A stretch of DNA of 37,727 nucleotides from assembly GCA_016219225.1 (NCBI GenBank), contig JACRBX010000287.1, positions 1 through 37,727 on the forward strand, written 5' to 3'. Numbering within the stretch: the stretch's first letter is position 1; each line of letters opens with the position of its first letter. The notes beneath the pieces were generated by a model. It searched no databases. It saw only the letters and a list, made by a program, of their open reading frames with translations, and was not told where the DNA came from. The stretch comes from Deltaproteobacteria bacterium. GTDB lineage: Bacteria; Desulfobacterota; RBG-13-43-22. A program made the position numbers and the translations under genes. This document shows positions 15,876 through 23,669 of the stretch, piece after piece.

Positions 15876-17060
15876 TTAAACGGTCTGACGGGCTGTTTTC
15901 ATCTTCCGATTGAATAAATTTCCGCCCCAAGTCCAACTTTTCCCGGATTCTTCCTCTTGGGTTTCCATAAAGGTGGATGAAAATTCCCTGAAATTTTTAC
16001 TGATTTCTGTCTTGGGTTCAATCTCCAGGGGAGTCCGTCCCTGGTTGATGGCGGCTGTCGTGGTGGAGTAATCATTGGGAATAAACCAGGAAATTCTCTT
16101 ATTAATACTTTTCTCCGCCTCTTCCCGGGAAATGAGCGATCTCCTCTGATAGCGGTTGATGATGATCCGGACCTTTTCTTCTCCGGGAAATCCTAATTCC
16201 TTAAAAGCCCAGAGGAGCCTCTTAAGGTTGGTCAAGCAAGAGAGATTCAGTTCGGCAACCAGAAGCACAAAATCGGACAACTCCAACATCTTTAAACCGG
16301 CTTTATTCAGAGATTGCCCCCCATCGATAACAATAAAATCAAAGGTGGCTTTCAATAAATTCAAAAGCCGCTCGGACATCTCCGGGGTCGCTGCCAGACC
16401 GTTCAAGATAGTCGGAGAGGGCAGGACATGGACCCCCGAACTGTGCCTTGAAAGAATACTCATCAGAAATGTGGCATCCACCCGGTTGATGTTCTTAACG
16501 ATTTCCCCCCAGTCGAAAGAGGGTCTCATATCCAGAAAGAGGGGAATTTCACCGAAGAACAATTTCATATCTACCAGGGCAACGGATTGAACCTTCTCCA
16601 ATTGTCTGAGGCTGGTGGCCAGGTTGACCGCCACCGTAGTGGTCCCCACCCCGCCTTTGCTTCCTATAAGGTGGAGGATCTTCCCTTTTCCCCGGATCTG
16701 ACTCAAATTTAATTTTCGTGCCCTGAAACGAATGAGAGCCTTTCTTATTTCATCCTTATTGACGGGTTGGTGGAAAAATTCCTTGATGCCCATTCTAAGA
16801 ATCCGGATTAAAATATCCGGGTCCTTTTGCAGGGAAGTTAAAAAAATCTCCCCGATCTCTCCGGACGCCTGAAGGAAATGGATATGCTGAAACGCCTTCA
16901 TCAAATCTTCTCCTAATTCCATAATAAGAAGATCTGCCGGTTCCGAATCCCCTACTCTCTGAAGGGAAAACCCTTCCATTTGGGGGATGATCTTTTCAAA
17001 TTCGCTCCTTATTTCCTTCTGATCAATGGCTAATCGAACGGATATTTGATTTGGATCCAT
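15876..17060 (-). CDS. tadZ: Tad pilus localisation ATPase TadZ/CpaE
   Basis: A 394-aa ParA/MinD-type protein. Residues 1-125 form an atypical receiver domain (ADLLIMELGED..., RILRMGIKEFFHQPVNKDEI) of the kind that places CpaE at the pole. The P-loop follows as IGSKGGVGTTTVAVNLA near residue 133 and lacks the signature second lysine region expected of a strict MinD, as is common in TadZ. VIDGGQSLNKAGL is the Walker B region. It positions the Tad machine in the cell. The gene is followed by tadA after 39 bp. Confidence 0.92.
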   Translation of the reverse strand: MDPNQISVRLAIDQKEIRSEFEKIIPQMEGFSLQRVGDSEPADLLIMELGEDLMKAFQHIHFLQASGEIGEIFLTSLQKDPDILIRILRMGIKEFFHQPVNKDEIRKALIRFRARKLNLSQIRGKGKILHLIGSKGGVGTTTVAVNLATSLRQLEKVQSVALVDMKLFFGEIPLFLDMRPSFDWGEIVKNINRVDATFLMSILSRHSSGVHVLPSPTILNGLAATPEMSERLLNLLKATFDFIVIDGGQSLNKAGLKMLELSDFVLLVAELNLSCLTNLKRLLWAFKELGFPGEEKVRIIINRYQRRSLISREEAEKSINKRISWFIPNDYSTTTAAINQGRTPLEIEPKTEISKNFREFSSTFMETQEEESGKSWTWGGNLFNRKMKTARQTV

Positions 17061-17085
17061 GGGATTTCTCTTCTTTCATAAAATA

Positions 17086-18189
17086 TTATTTAACCAACCC
17101 CGGAATAGTACCGATATTCCCGCTGTTACCCCCCCCGCCCCTACCGAGATCTATGTAATCACACTTGAATCGGGCCTTGATGCTCTTAGGGTGGCATGTC
17201 ACCTCATAGATAGTAACCGTAGTAAATCCAACAATTTTAATCGACTGATTCGGGTTGGAACAATCATCCCGGTCATAAACCACCAGGGTGCTCGTCCAGC
17301 TATTCGGATCATTATCAGCATCCATTGTGCCGTCATTCTTTATCTTCATGGCATCAAAAAGATTCTGAAAGGCCTCGAAGGTATTGGTACTTAGTTCACC
17401 ACCGATAAAATTGAAATAGGTACTCCCGGCATAAGTAGCCGGACTTTGATAGGTGCCGTTTGTTAATCCATCCAAAATGGCCCTTAATTTACTGTCGCTG
17501 GCCGGCGAAGTATCATAAACCATCCAACCGGCGCATCCCTCCCAGGTTCCGGTGGGGGCAAATTGGATTTCACCGTTATTCGGACACCCGGCCTCAACCC
17601 TTGCCTTGGAAATGCCGATAGGCAGCGGTACCCCCCCCGGCAAGGCCGTGCCCTGGCCGGTTAAAGAGGCGGTCGCCACGGCGGAAAGGGGGACATCGCT
17701 TTGTCCGAACACGCTGGCAAAGAAGGTGGCAACTTTTCCGTTGGCCGAATTATCCCGTCTGGCCGTTACGCTTACGGCATCCGGGTGATTTAGAGTCGGG
17801 GTTAGAACCCGGTTCGTTTTATCCCATACGCCGACGATAACATCCCCGTCGGCGATACTGATATTTAGTCCGGCCGCCTTGTTTTTCAGGGCTATGTCTT
17901 TAGCCATAGCTATAAGGGTGGATGGGTCACAGAGGTAGGCCTGTTGCTCATCATAGGTCATTCCCGCATAAATCGACCCCAATTGACTGGCAGCCGCCAG
18001 GGCCGAAGCATCCGCTATATTCTGGAGTTCATTCCTGGAGGCCAGGATATAACCCACATCTATGGCCAGAGCGGATATGGCCACCAGGACAAAAAGCATT
18101 ATACCTGCCATGATAGCGGTAGCCCCCCGTCTTTCCTCTATTTTGGCCATTAGCCCCGAATTTATCTTCATATCCCTTTTCACTCGCAT
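17086..18189 (-). CDS. TadG-like pilus assembly protein
   Basis: A 367-aa protein with a single N-terminal membrane anchor inside a Tad/TadG signature: RRGATAIMAGIMLFVLVAISALAIDVGYILASRNELQNIADASALAAA (PF13400-type). The remainder is a periplasmic domain with several cysteines, probably disulfide-bonded (GCPNNGEIQFAP, DDCSNPN, ...VTCHPK, ...FKCDYI). It ends in a glycine-rich tail. Such pseudopilin-like proteins are minor components of Tad pili. The assigned start overlaps the end of tadE by 10 bp; internal ATGs at 18171 and about 18150 are alternatives and none has a strong Shine-Dalgarno. Confidence 0.85.
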   Translation of the reverse strand: MRVKRDMKINSGLMAKIEERRGATAIMAGIMLFVLVAISALAIDVGYILASRNELQNIADASALAAASQLGSIYAGMTYDEQQAYLCDPSTLIAMAKDIALKNKAAGLNISIADGDVIVGVWDKTNRVLTPTLNHPDAVSVTARRDNSANGKVATFFASVFGQSDVPLSAVATASLTGQGTALPGGVPLPIGISKARVEAGCPNNGEIQFAPTGTWEGCAGWMVYDTSPASDSKLRAILDGLTNGTYQSPATYAGSTYFNFIGGELSTNTFEAFQNLFDAMKIKNDGTMDADNDPNSWTSTLVVYDRDDCSNPNQSIKIVGFTTVTIYEVTCHPKSIKARFKCDYIDLGRGGGGNSGNIGTIPGLVK

Positions 18190-18617
18190 TTCATTACCGT
18201 TGAGGCCGTTAAAATCATGGGACCGCTCATGCTTTCGGAGCCGAGAAGAGCCAGTAGATTAGGGAAAGCCAGGAAATTATAGTTATAACTTACGGTGACC
18301 GTTACCTCATTGGTTCCAAACATCCCCCTTGGCGGATCGGGGCAGACCGTCGAGGTGATTGCAGGCGTAGCCTTTGGAAAACCGATCAGGTAATTATTGC
18401 AATAATTGGAAACCACGGTACTAATCTGCCCCGCGGTCATACTGGGATCGGCCATGACTATTCCATAACGGGCCCCTTCCCGGCTGGCATTGGTGATCAC
18501 TTGTTTGTTGTAAAAAAGAAGGGCGAATTCAATGATGCCAAAAAGGATCAACGCCAGGAGGGGCAGGACCAACCCGAACTCTACGGCCGCCCCGCCCCGT
18601 TGACTTTTCAATCTCAT
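18180..18617 (-). CDS. tadE: TadE-like minor pseudopilin
   Basis: A 145-aa protein beginning with a basic segment and the TadE signature RGGAAVEFGLVLPLLALILFGIIEFALLFYNKQVITNASREGARYG, i.e. a pilin-like hydrophobic helix preceded by a glycine and containing the conserved Glu. The C-terminal part is exported. I chose the ATG at 18617 because GGAG lies 6 nt upstream; the longer form from 18629 places that Shine-Dalgarno inside the gene. Minor pseudopilins are cleaved by the same prepilin peptidase as Flp and help start pilus assembly. It overlaps the next gene by 10 bp. Confidence 0.87.
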   Translation of the reverse strand: MRLKSQRGGAAVEFGLVLPLLALILFGIIEFALLFYNKQVITNASREGARYGIVMADPSMTAGQISTVVSNYCNNYLIGFPKATPAITSTVCPDPPRGMFGTNEVTVTVSYNYNFLAFPNLLALLGSESMSGPMILTASTVMKCE

Positions 18618-18634
18618 TGTTTTCTCCATAATGT

Positions 18635-18925
18635 TTATTTGATGGTGCCGAAGTTAATGGAATAAACCGGAGACTTATCCTCTTTTTCAAAACCCTTCCA
18701 ATATCTTTCCAGGGCCTTCTGGGCCGCCTGGGCATTCAACCCGACAACCGGCTCCAGATTTTTTTCGGCCTGTGGATTTAATATCTGGTTAAACCTGGCC
18801 AGCTTAACAGAGGTCCCGTAATCCATTTCCAGTCGGCTGAGATTTTTTTCTTGAGCAAAAACCATATCAGCCGGCAAAGAAGAAAGACCTATTATTCCCA
18901 GTAGGATTAAACATTTTGTTGTCAT
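18635..18925 (-). CDS. small exported protein of the Tad locus, unassigned
   Basis: A 96-aa protein with a cleavable signal peptide (LILLGIIGLSSLPADMVFAQ, cleavage after about residue 24). The mature part of about 70 residues contains no cysteine and has the block LNPQAEKNLEPVVGLNAQAAQKALERYWKGF. I do not recognise a named family. AAGGAGG lies 6 nt upstream of the ATG. It sits between the secretin gene and tadE within the operon, which suggests a periplasmic accessory or chaperone role for the secretin or pseudopilins (inference from position only). Confidence 0.75.
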   Translation of the reverse strand: MTTKCLILLGIIGLSSLPADMVFAQEKNLSRLEMDYGTSVKLARFNQILNPQAEKNLEPVVGLNAQAAQKALERYWKGFEKEDKSPVYSINFGTIK

Positions 18926-19001
18926 TTTATCCTCCTTGTATTTAATCGGGTTACGCTGCTATTCCCATTTCCCCGATTTCCCGGTCATTCCGCTTTCATC
19001 T

Positions 19002-20534
19002 CTATTGAGGAACGGCATGTCCAAATTTTCCGACCAACCCTTCCTCTTTCTTCGAGGGGGTTGTGGGCCAGGCGGAGGAAGGATTTCCAGGTCTGGGTTT
19101 TTCTTTTCCCGTGCCCTCCAAACTCCCCAACAGATAAAACTCAAAATCCGTCGGCTCGACAAACTGATCGGTCGGAAGCGTCTGTTTGGTCATATCTAAA
19201 GGCTTCACCAGATGAGGGGTGACAATAACAATCAATTCCGATTCATTTTTCCGGAAAGCACTGCTTCTGAATAAAGAACCCAATATGGGGATGTCCCCTA
19301 AAACAGGAAACTTGGAGACCACTTCCCGCACATCTTCTTTAAGGAGACCGGCAATGGCGAAACTTTGTCCGTCCCCCAGTTCGATGGAGGTAGCCACCCG
19401 TCTGGTATTGATACTCGGCAAAAGAAAGCCTTGGACGACCACGGCATTGGAGAAATCAAGTTCGGACACCTCGGGGGCCACCTGCATATGGATCTTACCG
19501 TTACTTAATACCGTCGGAGTGAAGGCCAATCCCACACCGAAGGGTTTGTATTCGACCGAAACGGTTCCTAATCCGGAAGAATAAGGAATAGGGAATTCCC
19601 CACCGGCCAGGAAATTGGCTTTCTGCCCGCTCTGGGTGATGAGGGTAGGTTCCGCCAGGACTTTTAAAAGACCGTTCTCCTTTAAAGCATCTATCAAAAC
19701 CGTCCAGGGGGTGCCGTTGACCAGAAATCGCAACACTCCATTAATGTTGGAAGAAACAGCCAACGGATCCAAAGGATAGCCGTCAATAGAAGTATAAACT
19801 CCCGAACCGCTCAGGGGGGCCAAGCCTTTGGGGGGCAGATTCGATAAATTATTAAGCAAGGTCAGGCCAATCTCTCCGCTGCGGTTAAGGAGCCCGAAAT
19901 TAAATCCAAACCTTTTAACCACATTTCGAGACATTTCGGATACCCGCACCTCCAACATCACCTGATGCACCCCGCCGACCTGGAGCAGATTAACGATCCT
20001 GCCCTTTTTGTTTTCTTTATCATAAGGGGCATAGGGTTCCACCAGGGAAAGGATCTGAGAAAGATTGGCTGAATTGGAGACCGTTCCGGAAAGGGTGATA
20101 TAATCCTGGTTATAATGGAGACGCAGGCCCTTTTCTTCCGGGAAAAGGGTATGGAGTCGTTCCTTTAATTGAGTGAGATCCGGGGCCACTTCCAGGTCCA
20201 AAACATCGGAAATCTTATTTTCGTCTTCCCATATAGTGACGTTGGTTGAACCCGAGGTTTTTCCAACCAGGTAAAGCTGGTGAGGAGTCAAGACCATGGC
20301 ATCGGCTATCCTCGGTTCGGCCAGGGAAACCCGCTTTATGGGTTTTTGGCTTTGAATGATGATGGACTTTCCCAGGATTAAATTCAATTTCTGGGGGGCG
20401 ATGGTTTGGAGGGAAACCCTTTCCGGTCCCTGCCCCCAGCAGGATGGTGAAACCAAAAGACCCAGGGGCGGCAGAATCAGAAAGGAAAACAATAGACACA
20501 AAATCCCAAACTTAATGGAATGGTCCATTTTCAT
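19002..20534 (-). CDS. cpaC: Tad outer-membrane secretin RcpA/CpaC
   Basis: A 510-aa secretin. After a signal peptide it has an N-terminal pilus-assembly N0-like domain (LNLILGKSIIIQSQKPIKRVSLAEPRIADAMVLTPHQLYLVGK), a BON-like domain (about 130-190, LHYNQDYITLSGTV), and the secretin core (HQVMLEVRVSEMSRNVVKRFGFNFG through SFAIAGLLKEDVREVVSKFPVLGDIPILGSLFRS...ELIVIVTPHLVKP). It forms the outer-membrane gate through which the Flp pilus passes. Its start overlaps the CpaB stop as ATGA. The C-terminal about 60 residues are a low-complexity, proline-rich tail. Confidence 0.94.
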   Translation of the reverse strand: MKMDHSIKFGILCLLFSFLILPPLGLLVSPSCWGQGPERVSLQTIAPQKLNLILGKSIIIQSQKPIKRVSLAEPRIADAMVLTPHQLYLVGKTSGSTNVTIWEDENKISDVLDLEVAPDLTQLKERLHTLFPEEKGLRLHYNQDYITLSGTVSNSANLSQILSLVEPYAPYDKENKKGRIVNLLQVGGVHQVMLEVRVSEMSRNVVKRFGFNFGLLNRSGEIGLTLLNNLSNLPPKGLAPLSGSGVYTSIDGYPLDPLAVSSNINGVLRFLVNGTPWTVLIDALKENGLLKVLAEPTLITQSGQKANFLAGGEFPIPYSSGLGTVSVEYKPFGVGLAFTPTVLSNGKIHMQVAPEVSELDFSNAVVVQGFLLPSINTRRVATSIELGDGQSFAIAGLLKEDVREVVSKFPVLGDIPILGSLFRSSAFRKNESELIVIVTPHLVKPLDMTKQTLPTDQFVEPTDFEFYLLGSLEGTGKEKPRPGNPSSAWPTTPSKKEEGLVGKFGHAVPQ

Positions 20535-21436
20535 TGGTCTTCACCTCTTTCAAAATTGACTTCGCTGACTTTATTGCCTTTGATTAATTGCACGGTAAAA
20601 AAAGCTTTTTTTACCTGCTCGGGTTTTTGGTTATTCGACGATTGACTTTCAGAAGATTTTTTTTTGACTGTAACTCTCTTAACCGGATTATTCGGAGGAT
20701 CGGCCGGGCTATAGGAGGCCAACAGATAGGGAACTGTGGTCCCTCTGGTAAAAACAGATTCCGTGTCGGTATAATTTCTCAGGGCCAATTGTACTTTCCC
20801 TTCCGTAGCGGCCAGGGCCAGCTTTTCCCCTTCTTCCGGAGTAACCTCCAGGGTGATGACATCGACTTGGGCAGGCTTTTCCTTTTTCCCCTTCTCTTCC
20901 ACATCCGAACCGGCAGCCAGCACCAGAACATTTTGCAGAACCACCTTGGTTATCGGATTCTCACTTTTACCTTTTTCTTTATTGAGGGTCACCAGGACAT
21001 CCACCCGGTTGCCCGGATGAATAAACCCGGAGACCCCAACCACCTTATCCACCTTGATGGCCATGGCCCTTTTATTCACCGGTAAGATAGCCGCTACCCC
21101 GCCCTGGACGATGGAGGCCGGGGCCAGTCTGGATTCCGATATCAGTTCATCCTTTTTGATCGGATAGGTTAACACCCGTCCGAAGACCTTGGCCCCATTG
21201 GTAAAACAACCCGGGGGACAACTTTCCCCGAGAAAGGGTTTCATGGTAATCATCTCTTTGGTGATGACTTTTCCCCAGGGGATATCCATGGTCGCCACGG
21301 CAAGCGGATGGGTTTTTAAAGCCATCCCCTCCCGCAGTTGCGCCCTCTTCTGCAGCCAACTGTATGACAACAAACTGGTGATCAGGGCGATCGCCAAAGC
21401 CACTCCCAGCAAAATAATCGGTTTATTTTGTTTCAT
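20531..21436 (-). CDS. cpaB: Flp pilus assembly protein CpaB/RcpC
   Basis: A 301-aa protein with an N-terminal membrane anchor (IILLGVALAIALITSLLSYSW), then a SAF domain (VATMDIPWGKVITKEMITMKPF...VFGRVLTYPIKKDELISESRLA) and an RcpC domain with a conserved VDVLVT stretch. CpaB sits in the periplasm, attached to the inner membrane, and helps stabilise the secretin. AGGAGGT is 4 nt upstream of the ATG. It overlaps the secretin gene by 4 bp, so the two are coupled. Confidence 0.92.
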   Translation of the reverse strand: MKQNKPIILLGVALAIALITSLLSYSWLQKRAQLREGMALKTHPLAVATMDIPWGKVITKEMITMKPFLGESCPPGCFTNGAKVFGRVLTYPIKKDELISESRLAPASIVQGGVAAILPVNKRAMAIKVDKVVGVSGFIHPGNRVDVLVTLNKEKGKSENPITKVVLQNVLVLAAGSDVEEKGKKEKPAQVDVITLEVTPEEGEKLALAATEGKVQLALRNYTDTESVFTRGTTVPYLLASYSPADPPNNPVKRVTVKKKSSESQSSNNQKPEQVKKAFFTVQLIKGNKVSEVNFERGEDQ

Positions 21437-21448
21437 GATGACCTCCTT

Positions 21449-21967
21449 CTATCCTCCCTTTTTTAAAATTGAGAAGACCGTACCTGCGGCGATGGCTAAT
21501 CCGTAACATAACTGAGTCGCTTTCTCTTTAGAACCAGGGAGAGGAACAAACTGTTGCGTCAATAGAAAACTTTTTAAGTTTATCCAGCATCCCTTTATTC
21601 TTTCTTGACAGACGGTATTGATCAGAATAAGAATTAATGCGTAGACTCCCCCGAAAATCCCCGTATAAAGAAAGGCCCAGAAAACACCCTGAGGTCCCAG
21701 CCATCCCCCCACTGCGGCCATTAACTTTACATCGCCGGCCCCCATCCCACCGGCCAGATAAAAAACGATCAGAACAGCGAGTCCGGTCAAGATACCCGCC
21801 AGACTGAAAAGGAAGCCGGACCAGCCGTTATAGCCTGTCCAATAGATAAGGGATAAAGCCATGGTCGGATAAGTAAGACGGTTGGGGATCTTTTGAGAGT
21901 TGAGGTCATTTATTACCGCTAAGATCAAGGCCGCCAATAAGAACCAGGTTTGCGGTGTTTTCATCAT
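21449..21967 (-). CDS. tadV: Tad prepilin peptidase TadV/CpaA
   Basis: A 172-aa polytopic membrane protease of the A24 family that cleaves Flp prepilin and pseudopilins. The first catalytic Asp is in DLNSQKIPN near residue 20, and the second is in the GxGD motif GGMGAGDVKLM near residue 75. There is no N-terminal methyltransferase domain, which is normal for Tad. It is upstream of cpaB by 12 bp. Between it and the flp pilin is a strong stem-loop (22009-22053). Confidence 0.94.
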   Translation of the reverse strand: MMKTPQTWFLLAALILAVINDLNSQKIPNRLTYPTMALSLIYWTGYNGWSGFLFSLAGILTGLAVLIVFYLAGGMGAGDVKLMAAVGGWLGPQGVFWAFLYTGIFGGVYALILILINTVCQERIKGCWINLKSFLLTQQFVPLPGSKEKATQLCYGLAIAAGTVFSILKKGG

Positions 21968-22008
21968 ATAGACAGTATTCCTTAAAAATATTTTATCGGT
22001 CCTGAGAG

Positions 22009-22053
22009 ACAGGATGCATTATTATGAAATCAGACATCAATAATGCACCCTGT
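22009..22053 (-). terminator. stem-loop between the flp pilin and tadV
   Basis: The minus-strand RNA can pair ACAGGGTGCATTATT with AATAATGCATCCTGT (15 bp with one G-U) around a 15-nt loop. It lies 42 bp past the flp stop. It lacks a T-tract, so it looks more like a partial terminator or a 3'-end stabiliser that would let pilin mRNA exceed the downstream assembly genes. That effect is common in pilin operons and is inferred here. Confidence 0.5.
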
Positions 22054-22094
22054 ATTAAAATGGACTTTGTCGATCCCGGTTTGTGGATTAACTG

Positions 22095-22256
22095 CTATAA
22101 GGCTGTAGACACTGCATTGAATTTAGTAACTAAGGCAGTTCCTACTGCGGTGACCGCAGTAATGATAGCCACAGCGATCAATGAGGCGATCAAACCGTAC
22201 TCAATGGCATTGGCGCCTTCCTCTTCTGCTAAAAAACTTTTGATCCACTTTTTCAT
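22095..22256 (-). CDS. flp: Flp major pilin
   Basis: A 53-aa Flp-type prepilin. After a basic leader (MKKWIKSFLAEEEGA) comes NAIEYGLIASLIAVAI, matching the Flp pattern with the prepilin peptidase cleavage site G/A just before the hydrophobic stretch and the Glu-Tyr pair at positions +5/+6. Residues 20-45 are one hydrophobic helix. AAGGAGGT stands 7 nt before the ATG, a strong ribosome-binding site as expected for a highly expressed subunit. A CTGACA-17-TATATT promoter at 22368-22396 gives a leader of about 105 nt. It is the first gene of the Tad locus. Confidence 0.95.
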   Translation of the reverse strand: MKKWIKSFLAEEEGANAIEYGLIASLIAVAIITAVTAVGTALVTKFNAVSTAL

Positions 22257-22361
22257 CAACAACACCTCCTTTCTTATTTTTGACCCATCTTTGATTTTTA
22301 AGATCGACAGGCTTTGGTTTCACCCTCTCCGGATAACCTTTGGAAGCGCTTTAATCCTTTT
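22257..22361 (-). promoter_or_regulatory. structured 5' leader of flp
   Basis: About 105 nt lie between the predicted start site and the flp ATG, long for a 53-aa gene. The minus-strand RNA can fold GGUU-AUCC around GGAGA with GGGU-GA-AACC (22310-22345), followed by a second hairpin AUCUU/AAGAU. The stretch GGTGAAACCAAAGCC recalls the GGUGACGCAAAGCC core of c-di-GMP-I riboswitches, but the rest of that consensus is not met. A riboswitch is therefore a hypothesis only. Confidence 0.28.
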
Positions 22362-22367
22362 GATCTT

Positions 22368-22396
22368 AATATAGGCTTTCTTTTTTTCTTTGTCAG
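22368..22396 (-). promoter_or_regulatory. sigma-70 promoter of flp / Tad locus
   Basis: CTGACA (22391-22396), a 17-nt spacer rich in A and G, and TATATT (22368-22373) on the minus strand, each 5 of 6 to consensus. No other comparably good pair is present in the 290-bp gap between flp and the response-regulator gene. Confidence 0.6.
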
Positions 22397-22546
22397 TCGG
22401 GAGAACCCGGAATATCCTGTGGGGAATTCCTGAAAAGAATTGAAGGGAGGCTTTTTTTAGGCTTCAAATGAGGAAAGTAAAATAGTGGGATAATCTCTTT
22501 GATCGATGGATAGGGATGGCTGGATCAAACAGAATAAGGGGAAAGA

Positions 22547-23200
22547 TTATTCCAAGGGGGTAAGGCCGTGCTTAATGGCAAACTTAACCAGGGTGGGGAG
22601 ATCGCAGATTCCCAACTTCTCCATCAAACGGCCGCGGTAGGTTTCTACTGTCTTGGGGGATATGAACAGGGTTTCTCCGATTTTAACGCTCGAATAACCT
22701 TCCACGACCAGTTGCAGGATTTCCCGCTCCCTGGAACTAAGACGTTCAAGCGGACTTTTTTTTAAATGTTCGTCGCGTTTGACCAGAACCTCGGTAACCA
22801 GGATCTCTGAAATTCTCTGGCTGAGATAATGGTGGCCAGTGTGCACCGTCCGGATCGCTTCGAAGATTTCCTCAGTGGCTGACAACTTGAGAAGGTAACC
22901 TTTAGCCCCTGCCTGAAAGGCCTGATTGATATATTCGAAGTTATCAAACATGGAGAGAATGATTACCCCAATAGCCGGTTGATTTTCGATGATTTGCCGG
23001 GTGGCCTCGATCCCATTTAAGTTCGGCATGGAAATATCCATAAGTACAACATCCGGTTTCAACTTCAGGATCTGCTGCACGGCCCGACGTCCATCTGCGG
23101 CACTTCCGATAAAAACTATTTCCTGCTGAGCCCTGAAGATGGCCTCCAGACCATCTCGAACTAAGGGGTGATCATCGGCTAAAAAAACCTCTATCGACAT
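22547..23200 (-). CDS. NarL/LuxR-family response regulator
   Basis: A 217-aa two-component regulator. The receiver domain has Asp9/Asp10, the phospho-acceptor Asp55 (VVLMDISMP), and the conserved Lys near 105 (GAKGYLLK). The C-terminal LuxR helix-turn-helix is LSSREREILQLVVEGYSSVKIGETLFISPKTVETYRGRLMEKLGI. No histidine kinase is adjacent, so it is an orphan. It is encoded upstream of flp on the same strand, with 290 bp between, and is a reasonable candidate to control the Tad locus (inference). The weak GGAAAG precedes the ATG. Confidence 0.92.
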   Translation of the reverse strand: MSIEVFLADDHPLVRDGLEAIFRAQQEIVFIGSAADGRRAVQQILKLKPDVVLMDISMPNLNGIEATRQIIENQPAIGVIILSMFDNFEYINQAFQAGAKGYLLKLSATEEIFEAIRTVHTGHHYLSQRISEILVTEVLVKRDEHLKKSPLERLSSREREILQLVVEGYSSVKIGETLFISPKTVETYRGRLMEKLGICDLPTLVKFAIKHGLTPLE

Positions 23201-23403
23201 GAGTTTTCTTTCCCAACCTTGATCACTGTGGATTTCCCTTTTCCTTTTCCAATATATTAGGCCTTCAAGTTATCAGAAAAAGGAGATAACGCGCTTAGAT
23301 TCCTTTACAAAATTAAACACTACCAAAACCCATTTGCTAATGGAATAGAGTCAACCCTGTATTTTAATGATAAAATTATAGTAAATCGGTTATTAAACAG
23401 GGC

Positions 23404-23469
23404 TTTCGGCAGGAAGACGCCTCGGCGGTAGACATCCGGAAAGAGGCCTTTAAAAAACGCATAGGCTAA
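23404..23469 (+). pseudogene. C-terminal remnant of a FadE-type dehydrogenase
   Basis: The plus strand reads FRQEDASAVDIRKEAFKKRIG followed by TAA. The end of the intact FadE-type protein encoded at 7262-9082 reads LRQEDMSAVDIPEEAF. RQED.SAVDI..EAF is shared, which is too long for chance. No related sequence is seen upstream, so this is the last about 20 codons of a deleted paralogue. The gap 23201-23669 otherwise holds only the ATAGGC / TTGCATCTTGC repeat. Confidence 0.75.
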
Positions 23470-23546
23470 TACTGAATTCACCATTCAAATTTTCAAACCT
23501 AAGCTTCATGCCTGGCAGGGCACCGCGAAACATGAAAACGTTTTGA

Positions 23547-23625
23547 GGCTATGGGCTATGGGCAATAGGCGAAGGCAGGGTTGCAAGGTTTTCACCTTGA
23601 AACTTGAAACTTGCATCTTGCAACT
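23547..23625. repeat. degenerate intergenic repeat (ATGGGC / CTTGAAACTTG words)
   Basis: The words GGCTATGGGCTATGGGCAATAGGC and CTTGAAACTTGAAACTTGCATC occur in tandem. It shares the 13-mers GGGCAATAGGCGA and ACTTGCATCTTGC with 7111-7202. It stands just after the FadE remnant and before the end of the SPASM radical SAM gene. Confidence 0.6.
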
Positions 23626-23669
23626 ATATTCTTTAACCGCCCCCCCGGCCCCTGACCCATAATTTCCTA

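Noticed and set aside
22310-22352. Definite c-di-GMP-I (GEMM) riboswitch upstream of flp
   Set aside because: Only one core stretch resembles the consensus. The matching upstream half and the tetraloop receptor are not found, so it is kept only as a low-confidence structured leader.
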